From NCBI GenBank assembly GCA_963810755.1, contig CAWEOP010000006.1:1-64000 (forward strand): 64,000 nt of DNA, given 5' to 3'. A program made the position numbers and the translations under genes. The notes beneath the pieces were generated by a model that was given only the letters and a program-made list of their open reading frames with translations, searched no databases and was not told the DNA's origin. Source of the stretch: FEN-1219 sp963810755 (GTDB lineage: Bacteria; Pseudomonadota; Gammaproteobacteria; Steroidobacterales; Rariloculaceae). This document shows positions 58,417-64,000 of this stretch, in pieces (position 1 is the stretch's first letter; the number at the start of each line of letters is the position of its first letter).

Positions 58417-59082
58417 TCAGTCGGCCGCGACGACCTGCGCAGGGAACCCATGCGCGGACAAGGCCGAAGCCGTGGCATCCGCTTGCGCGCGCGTAGCATA
58501 CGGGCCGACTCGAACTCGATACATCGCGCGGCCGCTGGACCGATGACTCGAGACGTCGGGCTTATAGCCATAGGTATTCACGCGTTGCGCGAGGCGCTTT
58601 GCGTTCTCTTGCTCGCCGAAGCTGCCAAGCTGCACGACCCAGTCACCCTTCGCGTCCGTGCGTGCGGGCGGCGCGGCGGCGACAGGTTTCGGCGCGACGG
58701 TCGGCTTGGGCGGTGCGGCTGCCGGCGGCTGCTCGCGCACCGCAGGCGGCGCGACGTCTGCCCGCGCAACGACGGGCTCGTCGTGCGCCGGGGACTCGAG
58801 CGTCGGTTCAACGATCGGAGGCGGCTGCGCGCTCGGTGGCGCCGTAGCCGCAATCGACTGCGCGGAATCTGACTCGTTCGCGAACGGCTCGGGTTCGTCG
58901 AGGCTCAAAGTCTGCTTTCGAACGGGCAGCGCCTCCTCCGGTGTCGGCAGGCGCAGCGCGGGGTCGGAGCTATCGAGCTCGACTTGCTCCTTCTTGCCGT
59001 CGAGCACCCACGGAATCAGCCACACGCCAAGCGCGACGAGAACTGCCGCCCCGATGAGTCGTTCCTTCAGGCCCTGGTCCAT
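58417..59082 (-). CDS. dedD: DedD-like SPOR-domain protein
   Basis: Bitopic inner-membrane protein of 221 residues. A short cytoplasmic start (MDQGLKERLIGA) precedes a membrane segment (AVLVALGVWLIPWVL), a Pro/Ala-rich linker and a C-terminal SPOR domain of about 75 residues (WVVQLGSFGEQENAKRLAQR, MYRVRVGPYATRAQAD). SPOR domains bind denuded glycan strands at the division site. Position between folC and cvpA matches the DedD locus of gammaproteobacteria. Its start overlaps the folC stop by 16 bases. Confidence 0.9.
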   Translation of the reverse strand: MDQGLKERLIGAAVLVALGVWLIPWVLDGKKEQVELDSSDPALRLPTPEEALPVRKQTLSLDEPEPFANESDSAQSIAATAPPSAQPPPIVEPTLESPAHDEPVVARADVAPPAVREQPPAAAPPKPTVAPKPVAAAPPARTDAKGDWVVQLGSFGEQENAKRLAQRVNTYGYKPDVSSHRSSGRAMYRVRVGPYATRAQADATASALSAHGFPAQVVAAD

Positions 59083-60425
59083 GTGGAGGGTCGCTCACCC
59101 GATCGCGAGGGAGCGCAGTATAGCCCAAGCGCGGCAGTCGCGGCGCCCACTGTGTGGAAGGATCCGAACACCAAGACACGATCGCCGGACGCCGCCGCGG
59201 CACGCGCAGCCGCGCACGCGGCCGCGACGTCTACCGCCGTTTCAGCGCCGCGAGCGCCGAGCGCAAGAAGAATCTCCCGCAGCTCGGCGCCGGTCGCGCC
59301 GCGCTCGGCGTTTGCCTGAGTCACGAACCAGCCGTCGACCCAGGTCACGAACGGCGCGAAAACGCCCGCGAGATCTTTGTCGCGCATCCCGGTGAACACC
59401 ACGAACGTACGGGCCGCTTTCGGCAGCCTCACGAGCGCCGACGCAAGCACGCCCGCCGCCGCCGGGTTATGGGCGACGTCGAACACCCAGTCGACGCCGT
59501 CGACCGAGTGCCGCTCGAGCCGGCCGCGCAGATACGCATGGCGAATCCCGTTCGCGAGCGCGGCGTCGCGGACAGGCAGCGCCGCGCCGAGCCGCTCGAC
59601 CACCGCGGCGCATGCCGCCGCGTTCCCGTACTGCTCGTCCCCGCCGAAGGGCGGCAGCGGCAGCACCGTAGAATCGTTCGCGCCGCCCACTCGCCGCCAA
59701 GCGCGATTCCCGTTTGCATCGCCGCCCGCCTCGCGGACGCGGACGTAGTCGAAATCCCGGCCAATGAGAAACGGGACCGCGCCTTCCGCTGCCGCATGCG
59801 CGAGCACGCTGCGCGGTACTTCTCGGTCGGCGATCACCACGGGTTTACCGCGCCGCACGATGCCGGCCTTTTCGCGCCCGATCGCCTCTCGGTCGTCGCC
59901 GAGCCACTCGCGATGATCGAGGTCGATGCTGACGATCAGACCGCAGTCCGCGTCGACGGTGTTCGACGCGTCGAGCCGGCCTCCCATGCCCACCTCGAGA
60001 ACGGCGACGTCGACCTTGCGGCGCGCGAAATGCAGCAGAGCCGCGACCGTCGACGATTCGAAGTAGGACAGCGTGATCGAACCGAGCGACGCGTCGACGC
60101 TCTGGAACAGCTCGATGAGCTCGGCGTCGCTCGCATCCGCGCCGTTCAATCTGATCCGCTCGTTGAAGCGCCACAGATGCGGCGACGTGAACGTGCCGAC
60201 CTCGTAGCCCGCGTGCCAATAGATGCTCTCGAGCATCGCGACGCACGAGCCCTTGCCGTTCGTGCCGGCGACCGTCACGACTTTGTACTGCGGCGCACGG
60301 AGCTCGAGCTTATCGAGCACCGCGATCACGCGGTCGAGACTCAGATCGATCTTTTTGGGGTGGAGCGTCTCGAACCAGCTGAGCCAGTCGTCGAGCGTGA
60401 AGTCGCGGCGCGACGGGGTGATCAA
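59067..60425 (-). CDS. folC: Folylpolyglutamate / dihydrofolate synthase
   Basis: Adds glutamate to dihydropteroate and to folates, 452 residues. The ATP loop VTVAGTNGKGSCVAMLESI and the FolC hexapeptide region FTSPHLWRFNERIRLNG are clear. Metal-binding parts are VAVLEVGMGGRLDASN and GLIVSIDLDHREWLGDD. The C-terminal ligase domain has WVFDVAHNPAAAGVLASAL and VLVFGSFHTVGAA. The frame is intact. It lies 17 bases after accD and overlaps the start of the SPOR gene. Confidence 0.96.
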   Translation of the reverse strand: MITPSRRDFTLDDWLSWFETLHPKKIDLSLDRVIAVLDKLELRAPQYKVVTVAGTNGKGSCVAMLESIYWHAGYEVGTFTSPHLWRFNERIRLNGADASDAELIELFQSVDASLGSITLSYFESSTVAALLHFARRKVDVAVLEVGMGGRLDASNTVDADCGLIVSIDLDHREWLGDDREAIGREKAGIVRRGKPVVIADREVPRSVLAHAAAEGAVPFLIGRDFDYVRVREAGGDANGNRAWRRVGGANDSTVLPLPPFGGDEQYGNAAACAAVVERLGAALPVRDAALANGIRHAYLRGRLERHSVDGVDWVFDVAHNPAAAGVLASALVRLPKAARTFVVFTGMRDKDLAGVFAPFVTWVDGWFVTQANAERGATGAELREILLALGARGAETAVDVAAACAAARAAAASGDRVLVFGSFHTVGAATAALGLYCAPSRSGERPSTWTRA

Positions 60426-60442
60426 CGGACGCCCCCGTGCGC

Positions 60443-61303
60443 TCAGGACAACGTCGGCCGATGGCTGAGCTTTGCGAGTAGCGCCGCGATTTGATCCCGC
60501 GACTGGCGGCGATCGAGGATCATGTCGATCGCACCTTTCTCGAGCAGAAACTCGGCGCGTTGAAACCCTTCGGGCAGCGTTTCACCCGTCGTCTGCTCGA
60601 TCACGCGCGGGCCGGCGAAGCAGATCAGCGCGCCGGGTTCGGCAATATTGACGTCACCGAGTAGCGCAAGGCTCGCGGACACGCCGCCGGTGGTTGGGTC
60701 CGTCATCACCGACACGTACGGCTGCTTCGCTGCCGCCAGCTGCGCGAGCGCCGAGCTCGTCTTGGCCATCTGTAACAAGGAGTAGAGACCTTCCTGCATC
60801 CGCGCCCCGCCGCTCGCCGCGAAGCACACGAGCGGCCGCTTGTGCTGAATGCAATACGCGACCCCGCGCACGAAACGCTCGCCGACGACGGAGCCCATCG
60901 ACCCCGAGATGAAACGGAACTCGAACGCACACGCCACGATCGGCATCGCTTTCAGCGTACCGGCCATCACTACGAGCGCGTCGCGCTCGTCAGTCTCGCG
61001 CTGCGCGTGCGCGATCCGTTCGCGGTAGCGTTTGGTGTCCTTGAAACGTAGCGGATCTTGCGGCTCGAGATCGGCAGCAAGCTCATAACCCGATTCGGGG
61101 TCGAGGAACATCTCGAGGCGCTCGCGCGCGCCGATCCGCAGGTGATGCCCACACTTGGGACAAACGTGGAGATTGCGATGCAACTCGGCACGGTAGAGCT
61201 GCGCCGAGCAGCCCAGGCATTTTACCCAGAGCCCTTCCGGTACCGAGTGCTTGCGCTTCTCGGTACGAATCCGAGAAGGCATCAGCTTGTCGAACCAACT
61301 CAT
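60443..61303 (-). CDS. accD: Acetyl-CoA carboxylase carboxyltransferase subunit beta
   Basis: Zinc-ribbon subunit of the carboxyltransferase that makes malonyl-CoA, 286 residues. The start is MSWFDKLMPSRIRTEKRKHS. The four-Cys zinc ribbon is VKCLGCSAQLY and HVCPKCGHH. The crotonase-fold part has FEFRFISGSMGSVVGERF, FAASGGARMQEGLYSLLQM and GGVSASLALLGDVNIAEPGA. The frame is intact. It lies between truA and folC; the trpF-trpB-trpA genes that occupy this gap in some pseudomonads are absent. Confidence 0.97.
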   Translation of the reverse strand: MSWFDKLMPSRIRTEKRKHSVPEGLWVKCLGCSAQLYRAELHRNLHVCPKCGHHLRIGARERLEMFLDPESGYELAADLEPQDPLRFKDTKRYRERIAHAQRETDERDALVVMAGTLKAMPIVACAFEFRFISGSMGSVVGERFVRGVAYCIQHKRPLVCFAASGGARMQEGLYSLLQMAKTSSALAQLAAAKQPYVSVMTDPTTGGVSASLALLGDVNIAEPGALICFAGPRVIEQTTGETLPEGFQRAEFLLEKGAIDMILDRRQSRDQIAALLAKLSHRPTLS

Positions 61304-61358
61304 AACCGTGCGCCGCCGATCGAACGGGCAGATGATAGCCGAAAGCCCGACGCTGGAA

Positions 61359-62144
61359 TCATGGATCGTCCACGACGATCGGCAAGCCGTAGTGCTCCGG
61401 ATACAACACGTCTACGAGCGTGAGTCCAGCCGGCGGCGCGGCGACGCCCGCCCGCGTGCGGTCGCGGCTCGCGAGCATCTCCAGCGCGGCCGTGGGCGCG
61501 AGATCGCCGCGGCCGATCTCGACTAGCGCTCCGACGAGGTTGCGCACCATGTGTTGCAGAAACGCATTGGCAGTGAAATCGATCGCGAAAAGCACGCCGT
61601 CCGCGCGGGCCGCGCGCGCGATCCGCACGGCCATGAGCCGCCGCATCGGCGACTTCGCCTGACAGCCGGCGGCGCGAAAGGCGGAGAAGTCGTGCTCGCC
61701 GAGCCAATGCAGCGACGCCGCGGTCATGGCCGCCACGTCGAGCGGCTCGCGGATCCACCAGACGCGTGAGCGAGCGAGCGCCGGCCGCGTGGCCTGTTGG
61801 AGAATCGAATAGCGATAGCGCCGGCGGATCGCCGAACGCCGCGCGTCGAAGTCCTTCGGTACCTCATGAACCCAACGGATCGCGATGTCTTGCGGCAGGT
61901 GCGAGTTGATCCCGAGCAACCATTGCCGGTCGGTGCGCCGGGCCGCCGTGTCGAAGTGAGCGACTTGCTGGTTCGCATGCACGCCGGCATCGGTACGGCC
62001 GGCCCCGTGGATGACCAACGGTTCGTCGGCGACCGCCCCCACCGCCACGGCGAGCGCGCCTTCGACGCTGCGACCCTCGCGCTGGATCTGCCAACCCACG
62101 AAGTCGGTGCCGTCGTACTCCAATCCGATCGCGATTCGCGGCAT
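61359..62144 (-). CDS. truA: tRNA pseudouridine(38-40) synthase
   Basis: Modifies U38-U40 in the anticodon stem of many tRNAs, 261 residues. The start is MPRIAIGLEYDGTDFVGWQI. The catalytic Asp lies in IHGAGRTDAGVHANQQVAH. RRSAIRRRYRYSILQQ and IDFTANAFLQHMVRNLVGAL are further TruA segments, and the C-terminus holds PPAGLTLVDVLYPEHYGLPI. The frame is intact. It follows fimV, an order typical of gammaproteobacteria. Confidence 0.96.
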   Translation of the reverse strand: MPRIAIGLEYDGTDFVGWQIQREGRSVEGALAVAVGAVADEPLVIHGAGRTDAGVHANQQVAHFDTAARRTDRQWLLGINSHLPQDIAIRWVHEVPKDFDARRSAIRRRYRYSILQQATRPALARSRVWWIREPLDVAAMTAASLHWLGEHDFSAFRAAGCQAKSPMRRLMAVRIARAARADGVLFAIDFTANAFLQHMVRNLVGALVEIGRGDLAPTAALEMLASRDRTRAGVAAPPAGLTLVDVLYPEHYGLPIVVDDP

Positions 62145-62200
62145 ACCGATTCAGCGCGGTGAAGGACGCGGCTACGCACGAAGCCGGCTCCTCGGCGCGG

Positions 62201-62223
62201 AAAAGCGGCGGGAGCCACGCCGC
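62201..62223 (-). terminator. Weak terminator-like hairpin after fimV
   Basis: On the minus strand GCGGCG and CGCCGC form a six-base-pair stem with a seven-base loop, followed by TTTT. It lies between the fimV stop and the truA start. The T run is short. Confidence 0.35.
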
Positions 62224-62248
62224 CCGCCCCCGGGGCGTTCGCGCGCGA

Positions 62249-64000
62249 TCAGGCGCTCAACACGTCGATGAGCCCTTGTGCCTCGCGGCGTTGATTGGGA
62301 TCTCCCTCGTCGAGCACTTCCTCGAGAATGCTGCGTGCGCCTTCGGGGTCGCCCATGTCGATATAGGCGCGTGCGAGATCGAGCTTCGTGCCGACCTCGG
62401 TCATCGTCTGCGGATCGAGCGGGTTCACCTCTTCCGTACCGGTCGGGTCGTCCGAGCCGACGACGTCGGCGCCGATGTCCATGTCGAGCGGGGTCGAACC
62501 GCCGCCGAACACGTCGCTCGAGAACGACTGTGAGCGTGGCTGCTCGACCGTGTCGGCCCCGTGCAGAGCCGCGGACAAGTCGTCGAGATTGAGATCGAGG
62601 TCGTCCTCTTTCGTTTCTTCGAGCGACTTGACGAGCGAGGTGTCGCCCGATTGGTCGTCGAACTCGAACCGATGCTCCAGCACTTCGGTGCCGGTCAACG
62701 TATTGTCGTCGCCGAAGCCCGGCGCGAGCATCGTCGCGTCCTCGTCGTTGAGCACCGACGTCTTGCGCTGCTCGAAATCGTCGTCGTCGTCCGCCGCGTT
62801 GCTGCCGCGCAGCACCTGCGTGACGCCCGTGGCGGATAGCAGGTCGTCGCTTGCCCGCAGCGCGGGCTGTTCGCGAGTGTCGCTCTCGGCCACGCCCGCC
62901 ATCGGCAAGTCGCCGAGGTCCTGCGGCAAGTCTTCGATGTCCTTGATATCTAGGCCGAGGTCGTCGAGGTCGATCTCGGCTGTCTCGCTGGGATTGTTCG
63001 CGATCGTGGGCTGCTCGACGGTCGGCGCGTCGCTGCGCCGGAATGGCGTCTCCACCGTCGGCGTTTCCATCGTCGGCGAGTCCGGGCCCGGGCTCTCGAT
63101 CGTCGGCGTCTCGACCGTCGGCGCATCGACGGAGTATTCCGCGGTTGGGCTGTCGACTGACATGCTCGACCAGTCGTCCGCGCGCGGCGAATCGATCGTC
63201 GGCGACTCCTGAGTCACGGCGAGACTCTCGTCGAAGGGAAGATCGTCGGCGTGCGCGGCGTCCTCCTTCTCGTCACCGAGATCGAAGAACGCGGCTTCGA
63301 GCCCCGCCGCCGTGCGCGCACCGATGTCGAGCGAGCTATCGAGCTCAGGCTTCTTGGGCTTGCCGGCCTTCGCCGCCGGCGCTTTCAGCGGCGCTTTCAG
63401 CTCACGGGTTCCGGACGTCTCTAGATCTAAGTCGTCGCCGTCGTCGCCGGCGAGACCAAGATCGAGATCGACGCTGCCGGCCGCGGCGTCGTCGAACGCG
63501 AGGTCGAGCGGCGAGTCGCCGGCCTGCAGGTCGACGTCGACTTGACCCGCCACCGAAGTGGCCTCCGAGAACAAGCGCTCGTCCGGGCAAATCTGCTTGC
63601 CCATGATGACGACCTTGTCCCAATCCGAATCTGCCTTCTGGCCGATTTCCTTGCGCAGGCTCTGCGCTGCGTTGAGGAATGCGTCCTTGTTGCCCCAGAC
63701 GAAGAAGACTTCGAGCAACTTCAGCTTCAAGTCGCGGCGATTCGGCGCGGCGTCGAGCGCTTTCTGGACGAGCTCCGCGGCTTGGTCGTAGAGACCGTAA
63801 GCCATGTGGAAATCGGCTTCGGCTACTGGATCGGCCTGATCGAGATTGATGACGGTCTGGCTCGACAGCGTTTCGTCTGCCGGCGCAGCTGCTGGAGCGG
63901 ACGCACGGGCGGCCCCGCGCGATGTGGCCGCGCGGCGCGGCTCCGGTGCGGCCTCGGGCTCCGCCTCGCCGCGGCGCGATGGCCGTGCGGACTCCTCGAC
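62249..64000 (-). CDS. fimV: FimV family protein, C-terminal part (cut by window)
   Basis: The C-terminal portion, at least 584 residues, of a FimV-type peptidoglycan-linked protein needed for polar organisation and type IV pili function in several gammaproteobacteria. The reading frame is open to the window edge. The Ala/Pro/Glu-rich part ends near 63860, followed by DPVAEADFHMAYGLYDQA and LQKALDAAP-type TPR helices (AAELVQKALDAAPNRRDLKL). A long acidic stretch then carries short repeats of the type PTVETP and DSPTMETP (about 63000-63200). The C-terminal FimV helix bundle KLDLARAYIDMGDPEGARSI and ILEEVLDEGDPNQRREAQGL closes the protein. The N-terminal LysM and membrane segment lie outside. 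Confidence 0.88.
   Translation of the reverse strand, partial: VEESARPSRRGEAEPEAAPEPRRAATSRGAARASAPAAAPADETLSSQTVINLDQADPVAEADFHMAYGLYDQAAELVQKALDAAPNRRDLKLKLLEVFFVWGNKDAFLNAAQSLRKEIGQKADSDWDKVVIMGKQICPDERLFSEATSVAGQVDVDLQAGDSPLDLAFDDAAAGSVDLDLGLAGDDGDDLDLETSGTRELKAPLKAPAAKAGKPKKPELDSSLDIGARTAAGLEAAFFDLGDEKEDAAHADDLPFDESLAVTQESPTIDSPRADDWSSMSVDSPTAEYSVDAPTVETPTIESPGPDSPTMETPTVETPFRRSDAPTVEQPTIANNPSETAEIDLDDLGLDIKDIEDLPQDLGDLPMAGVAESDTREQPALRASDDLLSATGVTQVLRGSNAADDDDDFEQRKTSVLNDEDATMLAPGFGDDNTLTGTEVLEHRFEFDDQSGDTSLVKSLEETKEDDLDLNLDDLSAALHGADTVEQPRSQSFSSDVFGGGSTPLDMDIGADVVGSDDPTGTEEVNPLDPQTMTEVGTKLDLARAYIDMGDPEGARSILEEVLDEGDPNQRREAQGLIDVLSA

Noticed and set aside
59154..60494. A 446-codon open frame on the plus strand
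   Set aside because: It is antisense to folC, which has intact ATP-binding and FolC motifs.

Overview
The window looks like a chromosomal segment of a high-GC gammaproteobacterium, probably a deep-branching lineage. Evidence is gene order: tRNA-Leu-tig-clpP-clpX-lon-hupB-tRNA-Val-tRNA-Asp-ppiD, a yafS-like gene-rnhA-dnaQ next to mltD, cyclophilin-lpxH, and fimV-truA-accD-folC-SPOR-cvpA-purF are all gammaproteobacterial arrangements. I cannot name a genus.

About 1-30950 is a surface-polysaccharide locus, mostly on the minus strand. It holds a Wzz-type chain-length regulator (cut by the window edge), an asparagine-synthase-like amidotransferase, glycosyltransferases, several SAM methyltransferases, a Wzx-like flippase, a GSCFA protein, an SGNH-hydrolase/2OG-oxygenase fusion, nucleotide-sugar enzymes and a six-SLBB export protein. 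Its right end has pgi, a UDP-glucuronate-epimerase-type enzyme and a TviB/WbpO-type dehydrogenase. The central block (about 11300-21700) reads as one minus-strand operon, with several stop/start overlaps. It suggests a heptose-like nucleotide sugar: a GmhA-like isomerase, a fused adenylyltransferase-kinase with the domain order opposite to HldE, a sugar-1-phosphate nucleotidyltransferase, three SDR enzymes, and a thiamine-dependent E1 alpha/beta pair with a zinc alcohol dehydrogenase.

About 31000-46900 is housekeeping: proofreading and RNase H (dnaQ, rnhA), cell wall and lipid (mltD, fabI), and a proteostasis block (ppiD, hupB, lon, clpX, clpP, tig) with three tRNAs. Strong promoters and long inverted repeats lie in front of several of these genes. 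A repeat-rich lipoprotein follows.

About 47280-52150 is a smaller surface locus (wzi, an outer-membrane barrel, two glycosyltransferases). Four tRNA genes (Pro, Arg, His, Lys) follow. From 52760 to the end come folD, a periplasmic cyclophilin, lpxH, a receiver-kinase fusion, purF, cvpA, a SPOR protein, folC, accD, truA and the C-terminal part of fimV.

Many otherwise well-conserved genes, including lon and tig, are split by single-base shifts. Where I could reconstruct them these are nearly all one-base insertions, so I read them as assembly errors and list such genes as CDS. Coordinates inside those genes are approximate.
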